DNA of 64,000 nt from Pimelobacter simplex (lineage in GTDB: Bacteria; Actinomycetota; Actinomycetes; Propionibacteriales; Nocardioidaceae), in NCBI GenBank assembly GCA_016803235.1, contig JADCLI010000026.1:1-64000 (forward strand), in the 5' to 3' direction. Shown here piece after piece: positions 17,101 to 25,598 of the stretch (positions within the stretch are counted from its first letter, which is position 1; each line of letters opens with the position of its first letter). A program made the position numbers and the translations under genes. Below the pieces are notes generated by a model. That model saw nothing but the letters and a program-made list of their open reading frames with translations, searched no databases and was not told the origin of the DNA.

Positions 17101-17300
17101 TCTAGTAGCCGCGATTGACGGCGCCTGTCATCAGGCGGGACGACGACGCCAGAACACGTCGTGCCAGCAGGTCACGACACCGAACGGGTACCGGTTGCCA
17201 CGGCCCGCGGCGTCGATGCCCATGACGGGCCGCCGACGAGCGGCCACCCCTCGTCAAGAAGAGCACTTCGCAGCGCCCGGCCCCGCGTATATTGCGCCCG
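16883..17300. other. Noncoding stretch: IS110 left end and AraC-gene upstream region
   Basis: No credible gene is present in these 418 bases; the short frames here are shadows. The part nearest the transposase (about 16883-17105) is where IS110 elements encode their bridge RNA. It contains several short inverted repeats, for example TCTGGCCAGA near 17073, but I cannot assign target- and donor-binding loops by eye. The remainder leads into the leaderless promoter of the AraC-family gene. Confidence 0.4.
17288..17293 (+). promoter_or_regulatory. Leaderless -10 box of the AraC-family gene
   Basis: TATATT, the most AT-rich hexamer locally, ends 7 nt before the ATG at 17301. This favours 17301 over the TTG at 17292, which lies inside the box. 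Confidence 0.5.
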
Positions 17301-18059
17301 ATGTACGACGCGGACGAGCGGCACCCGGTGGGCCCTCGGTGGTCCGGCGTAGGCCGGCTGCGTCCCGGTCTGCTCGAGATCGAGGGCCCGATGGGGAGCC
17401 TGCCGCGACATGCCCACCACTCCGTCCAGGTGGCCGTGGCGAGTGAGGGAGCGTTCGTCATCGAGGACGAGCGCGGGCGCCGGCGGCGTACGACCGCGGC
17501 GATCGTGCCTGCCGACCAGCCACACGCGTTCGACGCAACCGGGGCGTGGGGCGTGGTGGCACACGTGGAGCCGCAGTCGTCACTGGGGACCGAGCTGGCC
17601 GCGCTCGTCGACGCCCCGGCCGACGCCGGCTCCTGGCAGGAAGCGGGGGTCGCCCTGACGAGCGGGCACGACGCGTACGCAGGCGGGCGGCTGCGCTCCC
17701 CCGGCGCGAGCAGCGCCGCCTCACTTCATCCGGGCGTGGCCGCCGCACAGGCTCGGCTCCGGACGGGGCTGGACAGCGGCCCGGTCCGGCTGCGGGACGT
17801 CGCCGCGGCCGTCCACCTGTCCGAGAGCCGGCTGTCGCACCTCTTCGCCCAGGACCTCGGCATCACCTTCCGGGCCTACGTCCGGTGGCTCCGGCTGCTG
17901 CGAGCGACCGCGGCGGTCGCGGAGGGGCGCTCGCTCACCGACGCGGCCCACGCGGCGGGGTTCACGGACAGCTCCCACCTCACGAGGACGTGCCGCCGGG
18001 CGTTCGGTGGCCCGCCGACCGCGTTCAGCACGATCCGGTGGGAGATCGTGGCGACGTAG
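17301..18059 (+). CDS. AraC-family transcriptional regulator
   Basis: A 252-aa protein with an N-terminal cupin-like sensor (PRHAHHSVQVAVASEGAFVIED, IVPADQPHAFDATG) and a C-terminal pair of helix-turn-helices (VRLRDVAAAVHLSESRLSHLFAQDLGITF, then SLTDAAHAAGFTDSSHLTRTCRRAFGGPP). The layout is that of AraC regulators that bind a small ligand. It precedes a hydrolase gene and a RibD-C protein gene on the same strand, which may be its targets. The gene sits directly next to the IS110 left end. Confidence 0.85.
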   Translation: MYDADERHPVGPRWSGVGRLRPGLLEIEGPMGSLPRHAHHSVQVAVASEGAFVIEDERGRRRRTTAAIVPADQPHAFDATGAWGVVAHVEPQSSLGTELAALVDAPADAGSWQEAGVALTSGHDAYAGGRLRSPGASSAASLHPGVAAAQARLRTGLDSGPVRLRDVAAAVHLSESRLSHLFAQDLGITFRAYVRWLRLLRATAAVAEGRSLTDAAHAAGFTDSSHLTRTCRRAFGGPPTAFSTIRWEIVAT

Positions 18060-18123
18060 CAGGTTCGTCCAATCACCGGACGGTCTGAGCGGGGAGGCTC
18101 GAGCGGACCGGAAAGGGACGCTC

Positions 18124-18975
18124 GTGACCGACTCACCCACCTTCGACTCGTTCGCGCCCGCGAACGACGGACCGCGGCTCTCCGTACACCGCTGGGAGCC
18201 CAGCGGGCCACCTCGCGCCAGCGTCGTGGTCCTGCACGGCCTCGGCGAGCACGGCGCCCGCTACGACCGCACAGCCCGCTCGTTCACCGCGGCCGGCTTC
18301 TCGATGCTCGCCATGGACCACGAGGGCTTCGGCCGGTCCGAGGGACGCCGCGGCGACGTCCGCTACCCGCCGACGGCGCGGGCGGTCGACCAGCTCCTCG
18401 CCCGCGAGCGGGAACGGACCGGCGGCGCGCCGGTCGTGCTGTACGGGCACAGCCTCGGCGGGCTCTACGCCTTCCTGTACGCCGCGGACCGGCCGGGGGC
18501 GGACCTGGCCGCGGTGGTGGTGACCGGTCCCGCGTTCGACTCGGAGCTGCGCAGGCAGCGGCTCAAGGTGGCCGTGCTCCGGACGCTCGGCCGGGTCCTG
18601 CCCACGCTGACGGTGTCGAACGGGCTGCGCTTCGAGCAGGTCAACCGCGACCCCGCCGTCGTCGCCGAGCGGTACGCCGATCCCCTGGTGCACGACCGAG
18701 CGACCGCACGGTTCGCGATCGACGTCCTGGCTCAGATGGATCGCGTGCCGTCGGCCGCAGCCCGCGTGGGCGTGCCGGTGCTCGTGGTGCACGGAGACGC
18801 CGACCTGGTCAACCCGGTCTCCGCCAGCCGCGCGGTGGTCGGCCTCGTCCCGTCCGCGACGCTGAAGACCTGCCCGGGCGTCCACCACGGCGTGGAGGAC
18901 GAGCCCGAGGGGCCTGCGATCCTCACCGAGGTCGTCGCCTGGGTCGAACGGAATCTCGGAACCGATGAGAAGTGA
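18124..18975 (+). CDS. Alpha/beta hydrolase, monoacylglycerol-lipase type
   Basis: A 283-aa serine hydrolase. It has VVLHGLGEHGARYDRTA (oxyanion region), DHEGFGRSEG, the nucleophile elbow YGHSLGGL, LVVHGDADLVNP (acid residue) and CPGVHHGVEDE (catalytic His). This pattern is typical of the Hydrolase_4/monoacylglycerol lipase group that cleaves acylglycerols or other hydrophobic esters. The GTG at 18124 follows a GAAAGGGA site. No signal peptide is seen, so it is probably cytoplasmic. Confidence 0.85.
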   Translation: MTDSPTFDSFAPANDGPRLSVHRWEPSGPPRASVVVLHGLGEHGARYDRTARSFTAAGFSMLAMDHEGFGRSEGRRGDVRYPPTARAVDQLLARERERTGGAPVVLYGHSLGGLYAFLYAADRPGADLAAVVVTGPAFDSELRRQRLKVAVLRTLGRVLPTLTVSNGLRFEQVNRDPAVVAERYADPLVHDRATARFAIDVLAQMDRVPSAAARVGVPVLVVHGDADLVNPVSASRAVVGLVPSATLKTCPGVHHGVEDEPEGPAILTEVVAWVERNLGTDEK

Positions 18976-18999
18976 CACCGGCTGGGGTCTGATTGCGGT

Positions 19000-19560
19000 A
19001 TGAGACCGCTCCGGTACGCCATCAACGTCACCCTCGACGGCTGCTGCCACCACGAGGCCGGGATCCCGCCCGACGAGGAGTCCATGCAGTACTGGACCGA
19101 CGAGATCGCGCGCGCCGACGCCCTGCTCTTCGGCCGGGTGACCTACGAGATGATGGAGGCGGCGTGGCGCCGGCCCGACTCGGGCGCCTGGCCCGACTGG
19201 ATGAGCGCGTGGGAGGTCCCGTTCGCCGAGGCCATCGACCGCGCCCCGAAGCACGTCGTGTCGAGCACCCTGGACAGCGTCGACTGGAACGCCGAGCTGG
19301 TCGACGGCGACCTGGCGCAGGCGGTCCGGCGACTGAAGGAGGAGCCGGGCGAGGGCAGTGTGTTCGTCGGTGGGGTGACCCTCCCGCTCGCGCTGGCGGA
19401 CCTGGGCCTGATCGACGAGTACGTCTTCCTCGTCCAGCCGGTCGTGGCGGGACACGGGCCGACCCTGCTCGCCGGCCTGCGCGAGCGCATCCGGCTCGAC
19501 CTCGTCGAGCGTCAGGAGTTCCGGTCGGGTGCGATCGCCCTGCGGTACCGGTCCGCCTAG
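19000..19560 (+). CDS. Dihydrofolate-reductase-like (RibD C-terminal) protein
   Basis: A 186-aa protein of the RibD_C/DHFR-like superfamily: INVTLDGCCHHEAG at the N-terminus, ADALLFGRVTYEMM, VSSTLDSVDWNAELV and the C-terminal NADPH-region VFVGGVTLPLALADLGLIDEY. Stand-alone members are predicted NAD(P)H-dependent reductases of unknown substrate. It begins 24 nt after the hydrolase stop, so the two may be co-transcribed. Its stop overlaps the convergent AraC gene by 4 nt. Confidence 0.85.
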   Translation: MRPLRYAINVTLDGCCHHEAGIPPDEESMQYWTDEIARADALLFGRVTYEMMEAAWRRPDSGAWPDWMSAWEVPFAEAIDRAPKHVVSSTLDSVDWNAELVDGDLAQAVRRLKEEPGEGSVFVGGVTLPLALADLGLIDEYVFLVQPVVAGHGPTLLAGLRERIRLDLVERQEFRSGAIALRYRSA

Positions 19561-20519
19561 CCCTTGAGCGTCTGCGAGGGGAGCTCCTGGTACGTCGCCC
19601 GGTAGGCCTGCGCGAAGCGGCCGAGGTGGAAGAAGCCCCAGCGGGCGGCGACGTCGGTGACCGAGACCGTCGCCGGGTCGGCGGCGAGGAGGTCGGCGCG
19701 GGCGCGGGCCATGCGGGCCGAGCGCAGGCGCTCGAGGGGGGTCATGCCGAGCTCGCGCTGGAAGGCCTCCTGGAGGGTGCGGGCGGAGACGCCGGCGTGG
19801 CGGGCCAGCTCGGCGAGGCGCCAGGCGCGCTCGGGCTCGGCCTCCATGAGGTCGACGACCGAGCGGACGACGCGTGGGCAGGAGGTCTCGGGCGGGGCGA
19901 CGACGTGGCGGTTGTTGGGCTGGGCGGAGAGCAGGCCGGCGATCAGGGTCTGCTCGAAGTGGGTGGAGGCGAGCGGTGAGCGGAACAGGGCTCCCCCGGC
20001 CTCGATGTCGTCGAGGGCGAGGTGGACCAGCCGCAGCCAGGCGCGGGTGGCTGGGGTCTCGAGGTCCATCGCGGCGTTGAAGACGACGGGGGCCGGGGCG
20101 TCGCCGTCGGCGGCGAGCTCCTCGACGGCGTGGCGGCGCAGGTAGACCAGGAGCTGTTCGCAGCGATCGCTCCACACCATGTCGACGGCCTCGGTGGGCG
20201 AGCCGACGGAGGCCCGGCTGCGGGAGGAGGCCACGACCTGCTCCCCCACCCGCACCCGGGCCGTGCCCTGGAGCGGGATCTGGACGAGGAAGAAGTCGTC
20301 GAAGGTGCCCGGCGTGATCCGGACCTCGTCGCCGTAGCGCAGGTAGTTGAGGCTGACGTTCGCGCCGATCGCGGCCGAGCTGTGCAGCATGTCGAGACGA
20401 CCGTCGCGGCGGGTCAGCTCGAGCCGGTGCGCACAGAAGCGCTCGCCGACCTCCCGGCGCGCCTGGTCGATGTCCGCCGTCTCGATCTGACGGTGCTCGG
20501 CGAGCAGTGTCCTGGTCAC
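19557..20519 (-). CDS. AraC-family regulator, AraC_binding_2 type
   Basis: A 320-aa regulator with an AraC_binding_2-like N-terminus (SLNYLRYGDEVRITPGTFDDFFLVQIPL) and a C-terminal AraC DNA-binding domain (AWRLAELARHAGVSARTLQEAFQRELGMTP, TVSVTDVAARWGFFHLGRFAQAYRATY). Regulators of this subtype (FeaR/XylS/BenR relatives) usually control aromatic catabolism. I chose the GTG at 20519, which follows AGGAG by 5 nt. It diverges from the SDR/FMO operon and shares domain layout with the second regulator at 34968, so the pair likely controls this cluster. Confidence 0.87.
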   Translation of the reverse strand: MTRTLLAEHRQIETADIDQARREVGERFCAHRLELTRRDGRLDMLHSSAAIGANVSLNYLRYGDEVRITPGTFDDFFLVQIPLQGTARVRVGEQVVASSRSRASVGSPTEAVDMVWSDRCEQLLVYLRRHAVEELAADGDAPAPVVFNAAMDLETPATRAWLRLVHLALDDIEAGGALFRSPLASTHFEQTLIAGLLSAQPNNRHVVAPPETSCPRVVRSVVDLMEAEPERAWRLAELARHAGVSARTLQEAFQRELGMTPLERLRSARMARARADLLAADPATVSVTDVAARWGFFHLGRFAQAYRATYQELPSQTLKG

Positions 20520-20666
20520 CTCGGCTCCTGTCGTTCGTGCTGCACCACCCATTGGCGCACCATCGCGGCCACATGTCAACGACCGAACGATCGTCATTGC
20601 TCCGAAATGTGTGTCGGAGCCCGGCGCCCGGGCGATCCGTCGCGGTTCGCGGACGTCGCCCGCGCA

Positions 20667-20676
20667 TTCCGGATAG
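20667..20676 (+). promoter_or_regulatory. TTCCGGATAG motif upstream of the SDR operon
   Basis: The motif lies 81 nt before the SDR start, in the 238-nt region between the divergent AraC gene and the SDR. The same decamer occurs before the cyclase operon (35994), and its CCGGATAG core occurs before the flavin reductase gene. It is a candidate AraC-family half-site. Confidence 0.4.
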
Positions 20677-20757
20677 TGCGCCCCGGCGCGGATGCCTACG
20701 TTCCCGACATCGCGATGTGACCTGCATCGCACAGCCTACGGGGCGGAGGACCCAACC

Positions 20758-21561
20758 ATGACCGACCTGACCGATCCGACCGATCTGACCGGTCGCACCG
20801 CGATCGTCACCGGCGGCGCGACGTTGCTGGCGCACGGTGTCGTGAGCGCACTCGCCCGGGCCGGGGCGCGCGTCGTCGTGGCCGACATCGACGAGGACGG
20901 CGGCCGGGCCGCCGAGAAGCTGGGCGACGAGGTCGTCTTCATGCACACCGACGTGACCGACGACGGGTCGGTCGCCGACCTGGTGTCCGGCGCGGTCGAG
21001 CGCTTCGGCGGCATCGACATCGTGGTGAACCTCGCGGCGACCTATCTCGACGAGGGGTTCGCGACGGCCCGGGCGGACTGGCTCCGCGCGCTCGACGTCA
21101 ACGTGGTCTCGATGGTCGAGGTCGTCCGCGCGGCCCACCCGCACCTGAAGGCCAGCGAGCACGCGGCGGTCGTCAACTTCACCTCGATCTCCAGCAAGGT
21201 CGCGCAGACCGGCCGCTGGGTGTACCCCGCCTCGAAGGCGGCGATCGTGTCGCTGACCCGCTCGATGGCGATGGACCTGGCCCCCGACGGCATCCGGGTC
21301 AACTCCGTCAGCCCCGGCTGGACCTGGTCGAAGATCATGGACGACCTCTCCGGGGGCAACCGGGAGAGGACCGACGCCGTGGCCGCCCCCTTCCACCTGA
21401 CCGGCCGGGTCGGCGACGGCGCCGAGGTCGGCGCGGTGGTCGCCTTCCTGGTCTCCGACGCCGCGTCGGTCGTCACCGGCGCCGACTGGGCCGCCGACGG
21501 CGGCTACTCCGCCCTCGGCCCCGAGCGGGCCGTCCCCGCCATCCCCCAGCTCTCCGAGTGA
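20758..21561 (+). CDS. SDR-family oxidoreductase
   Basis: A 267-aa short-chain dehydrogenase. The cofactor loop is TGGATLLAHGV, a variant of the usual TGxxxGIG; DIDEDGG suggests NAD(H) preference. NLAAT, the catalytic YPASK and a Ser three turns earlier (FTSISSK) are present, as is the C-terminal TGADWAADGGY. It opens an operon with the FMO-like and FAD-dependent enzymes and probably oxidises an alcohol or dihydrodiol intermediate of the substrate handled here. The ATG at 20758 follows GGCGGAGGA. Confidence 0.87.
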   Translation: MTDLTDPTDLTGRTAIVTGGATLLAHGVVSALARAGARVVVADIDEDGGRAAEKLGDEVVFMHTDVTDDGSVADLVSGAVERFGGIDIVVNLAATYLDEGFATARADWLRALDVNVVSMVEVVRAAHPHLKASEHAAVVNFTSISSKVAQTGRWVYPASKAAIVSLTRSMAMDLAPDGIRVNSVSPGWTWSKIMDDLSGGNRERTDAVAAPFHLTGRVGDGAEVGAVVAFLVSDAASVVTGADWAADGGYSALGPERAVPAIPQLSE

Positions 21562-21571
21562 GGACACCGTC

Positions 21572-23044
21572 ATGAAGATCGCGATCGTCGGAGCCGGGTT
21601 CGCCGGCATCTCCTCCGCCAAGGTCCTGCGCCAGCTCGGTCACGACGTGACCGTCCTCGAGAAGACCCCCGACATCGGCGGCGTCTGGAGCCGCACCCGC
21701 CGCTACCCCGGCCTGAAGACGCAGAACAACAAGGGCACCTACTGCCTGTCCGACAAGAAGATGCCGCGCGACTACCCCGAGTGGCCCAGCGGCGAGCAGG
21801 TGGCGGCCTACCTGGCGTCGTACGCCGACGAGTTCGGCGTCACGCCGCATGTCCGGCTGAACACCGAGGTGGAGCACGCCGCACCGACGCCCGGTGGCGG
21901 CTGGGACGTCACGACGGCCCGGGGCACCGAGCACTACGACCACCTCGTGCTGGCCAGCGGGATCTTCTCCCGGCCGTTCGTGCCGCCGGTCGAGGGCGTC
22001 GAGGAGCTCGAGCAGGCCGGAGGCCGCTACCTGCCGTCGAGCGAGTTCCACAGCATGGACCAGGTGCGCGGCAAGCACACCGTGGTCCTCGGCTACGGCA
22101 AGTCCGCCTGCGACATCACCGTGGAGATCGCCAAGGAGGCGGCCTCGACCTCGGTCGTCGCCCGCGAGCTGCTGTGGAAGATGCCGCGCAAGGTCAGCGG
22201 CGTCGTCAACTACAAGTACCTGATGCTGACCCGGCTCGGCGAGGGACTCTTCCGCTACCGCTCGGTCAACGGCGCGGAGCGGCTGCTCCACGCCAAGGAC
22301 TCGATGATGGCCAACAACATGCTCGGCACCGTCGAGAACGTCACCACCAAGCAGCTCAGGCTCGAGAGGCTCGGGCTCGTCCCGCAGGGCACCTTCGCCG
22401 ACATCGCCAAGTCCACGGTCTCGCTGGCCACCGAGGGCTTCTTCGAGGGCGTCTCCACGGGCGCGATCCGGGTCCACCGTGACACCGTGATCAGCCGCTT
22501 CCTCGAGAAGGACGGCAAGCCCCACGCCGAGCTGGCCAACGGCCAGGTGATCCGCGCCGACGTGGTGATCGCCGCGACCGGGTGGACCCAGGACATCCCG
22601 TTCCTGCCGCAGGAGGTGCTCGACCAGCTGCTCGACGAGAACGGTGACTTCCTGCTCTACCGGCAGATCCACCCGATCAACGTGCCGGACCTGAGCTTCG
22701 CCGGCTACAACTCGTCCTTCTTCTCGCCGCTCTCGGCCGAGGTGTCGGCGATCTGGATCGGCTCCCGCCTCGGCGGCCACCACCAGCTGCCCTCGCGCGA
22801 GGAGATGCTGGCGCAGACCCGTGAGCGCCTGGCGTGGATGCGCGAGCGCACCGGCGGGCTGCACGCGCGAGGCACCAACATCATCCCGTTCTCCATGCAC
22901 AACGTGGACGAGGTGCTCTCCGACGTCGGCCTCGACGTGCCGCGCCGCACCAAGGCGAAGCAGTGGCTGATGCCGGTCAAGCCGGCCGACTACCGGCGGA
23001 TCACGCCGAGGCTGGCCCGGCGGATGGGCGTCGGCAGCCGATGA
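21572..23044 (+). CDS. Flavin-containing monooxygenase-like enzyme
   Basis: A 490-aa flavoprotein. It has an N-terminal FAD-binding GAGFAGISSAKVL, the GGVWSRTRRYPGL region after the FAD domain, and a second nucleotide motif for NADPH (VVLGYGKSACDIT). ATGWTQDIPF is the C-terminal FAD-contact motif. Such FMO/Baeyer-Villiger-type enzymes hydroxylate or insert oxygen into small lipophilic substrates. It is 10 nt after the SDR and overlaps the next gene by 4 nt (ATGA), forming a tight operon. The substrate is not evident from sequence. Confidence 0.85.
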   Translation: MKIAIVGAGFAGISSAKVLRQLGHDVTVLEKTPDIGGVWSRTRRYPGLKTQNNKGTYCLSDKKMPRDYPEWPSGEQVAAYLASYADEFGVTPHVRLNTEVEHAAPTPGGGWDVTTARGTEHYDHLVLASGIFSRPFVPPVEGVEELEQAGGRYLPSSEFHSMDQVRGKHTVVLGYGKSACDITVEIAKEAASTSVVARELLWKMPRKVSGVVNYKYLMLTRLGEGLFRYRSVNGAERLLHAKDSMMANNMLGTVENVTTKQLRLERLGLVPQGTFADIAKSTVSLATEGFFEGVSTGAIRVHRDTVISRFLEKDGKPHAELANGQVIRADVVIAATGWTQDIPFLPQEVLDQLLDENGDFLLYRQIHPINVPDLSFAGYNSSFFSPLSAEVSAIWIGSRLGGHHQLPSREEMLAQTRERLAWMRERTGGLHARGTNIIPFSMHNVDEVLSDVGLDVPRRTKAKQWLMPVKPADYRRITPRLARRMGVGSR

Positions 23045-24633
23045 GGGACACCTACGACGTCGTCGTGATCGGCTCCGGCGTCAACGGGCTGGTCGCCGCG
23101 GCCGAGCTCGCCGGCGCCGGGCGGAGGGTGGCGCTGGTCGAGGAGCGGGACCGGCTCGGCGGCTTCATCGCCTCCGACGAGCTCACCGAGCCGGGCTTCG
23201 TCCACGATACCTTCAGCTCGTGGCACCCGCTGTTCCAGGCCGGAGGCGCGTACGCCGACCTCGGCGCCGACCTGCACCGGCTCGGCCTGACCTACCGCAA
23301 CGCCGACGGTCCGGTCACCGCGTCGGTCTCCGAACGCGGCACCGTGATCGCGCACCGCGACCCGGACCGGACGGCGGCCGGCTTCGCGCACGACGCCGAC
23401 CGGGCGTCGTACATCACGATGCTGGGCGACCTCGGCCGGTGGGCCCCGCACGTGTTCGGCACGCTCGGGTCCGAGCTGCGCACCCGCGACCTGGCCCGGC
23501 TCGGGCTGGGCGCGGTGCGCGGCCTGGGCCGTGACGGGCTGACCGAGCTGGCGCGGGTCGCGACGCAGAGCGGGCGCGGCCTGACCCGGGAGCGCTTCGT
23601 CGGCACCGAGGTGGACCAGCTCTGGTCGCCCTGGCTGCTGCACGCCGGCCTGGCTCCGGACCAGGCGACCGGCGGCCTGATGCTGCCGGTCATGGCCTTC
23701 ACCATGCACGAGATCGGGCTACCGATCGTCGAGGGCGGCGCCGCGAACTTCGTCGCCGCCTTCGCGGCCCTGCTCGAGGAGCGCGGGGTCGATGTCCTGC
23801 TCGCCACGCCCGCGAAGGCCATCGCCGTGCGCTCCGGCCGCGCGGTCGGCGTCGAGACCGGCGCCGGCCACCTGCGGGCCTCGGCGGTGCTCGCGTCCAC
23901 CTCGACCGCCCGCCTGTACGACGGCCTGCTCCCGCCCGCCGCCGTCGGCGACCCCGGTCGCCGGGCCGTCGCGCGCCACCGCCCCGGCCGGGCCGCGGCG
24001 CAGGTCCACCTCGCCCTCGACGCCCCGCTGCGCTGGGACGACAGCCGTCTCGAGGAGGTCCCCCTCGTCCACGTCAGCAACGGCTCGGACAGCACGGCGA
24101 TCGCGTGTGCGCAGGCCGAGGCCGGCCTGCTGCCCGCCGAGCCGACCGTGGTCGTCGGCCAGCAGTGCGTCCTCGACCCGACGCGCGCGCCGGACGGCCG
24201 GGCGACGCTGTGGATCCAGCTGCAGGAGCTCCCGTGGCGGCCGGTCGGCGACGCCGCCGGCGAGCTCGACACGACGGAGGGCTGGACCCCCGCCCTGGCC
24301 GACGCGTACGCCGACCGCGTGATCGCCCGCATCGAGCGGTTCGCCCCCGGGCTGGCCGGCAGCGTGATCGCTCGCCACGTGATCGACCCGACGGGGCTGG
24401 CCTCGGCCAACGCCAACGCGGTGAACGGCGACCCCTACGGAGGCGCGGCGGAGCTCGACCAGTCGCTGCTGTGGCGGCCGGGGACGGGCACGGGCCACCG
24501 GACCGGCGTGCCCAACGTCTTCCACATCGGGGCGTTCACGCACCCGGGCCCGGGCCTGGGCGGCGGCTCCGGCCACCTGGTCGCCCAGCAGCTGATCAGC
24601 CGGCAGGGACGAGGACGACGTCGCCGGAGCTGA
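23041..24633 (+). CDS. FAD-dependent oxidoreductase, phytoene-desaturase type
   Basis: A 530-aa protein with an N-terminal dinucleotide fold (VVVIGSGVNGLVAAAELAGAG, seen in two parts) and the CrtI-like VEERDRLGGF. The middle (GGAANFVAAFAALLEERGVDV) and C-terminal FHIGAFTHPGPGLGGGSGHLVAQQL match NAD(P)/FAD-dependent desaturase-like enzymes. No carotenoid genes are nearby, so it more likely desaturates or oxidises an intermediate of this cluster. The start overlaps the FMO stop as ATGA. The 3' end overlaps the convergent FAH-like gene by 38 nt. Confidence 0.82.
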   Translation: MRDTYDVVVIGSGVNGLVAAAELAGAGRRVALVEERDRLGGFIASDELTEPGFVHDTFSSWHPLFQAGGAYADLGADLHRLGLTYRNADGPVTASVSERGTVIAHRDPDRTAAGFAHDADRASYITMLGDLGRWAPHVFGTLGSELRTRDLARLGLGAVRGLGRDGLTELARVATQSGRGLTRERFVGTEVDQLWSPWLLHAGLAPDQATGGLMLPVMAFTMHEIGLPIVEGGAANFVAAFAALLEERGVDVLLATPAKAIAVRSGRAVGVETGAGHLRASAVLASTSTARLYDGLLPPAAVGDPGRRAVARHRPGRAAAQVHLALDAPLRWDDSRLEEVPLVHVSNGSDSTAIACAQAEAGLLPAEPTVVVGQQCVLDPTRAPDGRATLWIQLQELPWRPVGDAAGELDTTEGWTPALADAYADRVIARIERFAPGLAGSVIARHVIDPTGLASANANAVNGDPYGGAAELDQSLLWRPGTGTGHRTGVPNVFHIGAFTHPGPGLGGGSGHLVAQQLISRQGRGRRRRS

Positions 24634-25162
24634 GCGACCACTGCCGCGAGGCCTCGCTGACGATGTCGGCGAGGCCTCGTCCGGCTGTGTGCAGGAGGTC
24701 CAGGTCCCCCGTCTCGTCGCGGCTGACCACCCAGGGACCGAGCGCGACGCGCCCGTCCTCGAGGACCGCCTCCGTCGCACCGAGCAAGTGCTCGACCGCG
24801 CGGTCGACGGCGACCTCCCGGGTGGGGCTGCCGATGACCACGGCGAGCATCCTCCGCCCACCCGGGAGGTCCGTGCCGGTGTCGTGGACGTCCGGCCGAT
24901 CGAGCTGGGCGACCCGCCCGTCGTCCACGACCAGCACCCGGCCGGGAGCCGGGAGCGGCGCGAGGAGGGTGACGTCCTCGAGCCGGTGCTGCGGCGTCAG
25001 CCCGCAGGCCGACATCGCGAGATCCATGACGGTCTCGCTGCGCAGCGCCTCCGACGCGTCGGCGTACGGCAGCGAGGGGTCGTCGCTGAGGTCGACGACG
25101 CCGTCGCCCTCGACGAGACCCCAGCCGACGCCGCCGGCGTGGCGGAAGGTGGTGATCCTCAT
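24596..25162 (-). CDS. Degenerate FAH-fold protein
   Basis: A 188-aa protein that aligns by eye with both ends of fumarylacetoacetate-hydrolase family members: RITTFRHAGGVGWGLVEGDGVVDL at the start, ALGPWVVSRDE in the middle and SLSSGDVVLVPAG where active enzymes have GDVVLTGTP. The segment that would carry the metal ligands (E-x-E and the downstream D) is shortened and unrecognisable. It may be an inactive subunit or regulatory paralogue of the intact FAH gene at 26113. It follows the cupin gene with a 1-nt gap on the same strand. Confidence 0.6.
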   Translation of the reverse strand: MRITTFRHAGGVGWGLVEGDGVVDLSDDPSLPYADASEALRSETVMDLAMSACGLTPQHRLEDVTLLAPLPAPGRVLVVDDGRVAQLDRPDVHDTGTDLPGGRRMLAVVIGSPTREVAVDRAVEHLLGATEAVLEDGRVALGPWVVSRDETGDLDLLHTAGRGLADIVSEASRQWSLSSGDVVLVPAG

Positions 25163-25163
25163 G

Positions 25164-25565
25164 TCACTCCAGGGTGGTGCCGGCCTCGGCGCCCTCGAGG
25201 AACACGTTGGGCTTGAGGAAGAAGGCGATGAGCAGGGCGCCGTTCGGGGCGTGGGCGCGGTGCTGGTTGCCCTTGGGACGCCAGGAGAAGTTGCCCGGCG
25301 TGGTCTCGCCCTCCTCGTCGACGATGCTCCCCTCGAGCACGTAGGTCTGCTCGATCTCGACGTGCTCGTGGAGCGGCAGGACGGCGCCCGGCTCCCAGCG
25401 GAACAGCGCGGTCAGCAGTCCGGTCTCGGGCTCGCGCAGGAGCACCTTCATGTCGATGCCCGGGAAGCCGGTGGGCTTCCACGGCAGCTCGTCGACCTGG
25501 ACGTAGCGCGAGGCGAGCGGCGGCAGGGCGTTGAGGTCGTCCGCGTAGGGAGTCATGGCAGGCAT
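25164..25565 (-). CDS. Single-domain cupin protein
   Basis: A 133-aa cupin. Motif 1 is visible as GAVLPLHEHVEIEQTYVLEG (two His and one Glu as metal ligands), and motif 2 as PGNFSWRPKGNQHRAHAPNG. Small cupins of this type include acetylacetone-cleaving dioxygenase-like proteins and metal-dependent isomerases. It is too short for a gentisate dioxygenase (bicupin). It lies between RidA and the degenerate FAH gene in one minus-strand operon; the 1-nt spacing to the next gene supports coupling. Confidence 0.8.
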   Translation of the reverse strand: MPAMTPYADDLNALPPLASRYVQVDELPWKPTGFPGIDMKVLLREPETGLLTALFRWEPGAVLPLHEHVEIEQTYVLEGSIVDEEGETTPGNFSWRPKGNQHRAHAPNGALLIAFFLKPNVFLEGAEAGTTLE

Positions 25566-25598
25566 GGCGTTCTCCTTCGTTGCTGGTCGGTGTGGGGG

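Noticed and set aside
17102..17461. Small minus-strand frame between IS110 and the AraC gene
   Set aside because: It overlaps the AraC coding region antisense, has shadow-like composition and no ribosome-binding site.
18133..21621. Minus-strand open frame of 1162 codons
   Set aside because: It runs antisense through the hydrolase, RibD-C, AraC and SDR genes. Its residue composition is the Arg/Gly/His/Asp-rich pattern of high-GC shadow frames and it has no domain.
25164..25565. Cupin as gentisate 1,2-dioxygenase
   Set aside because: Gentisate dioxygenases are two-cupin proteins of about 350 aa; this one has 133 aa and one cupin domain.
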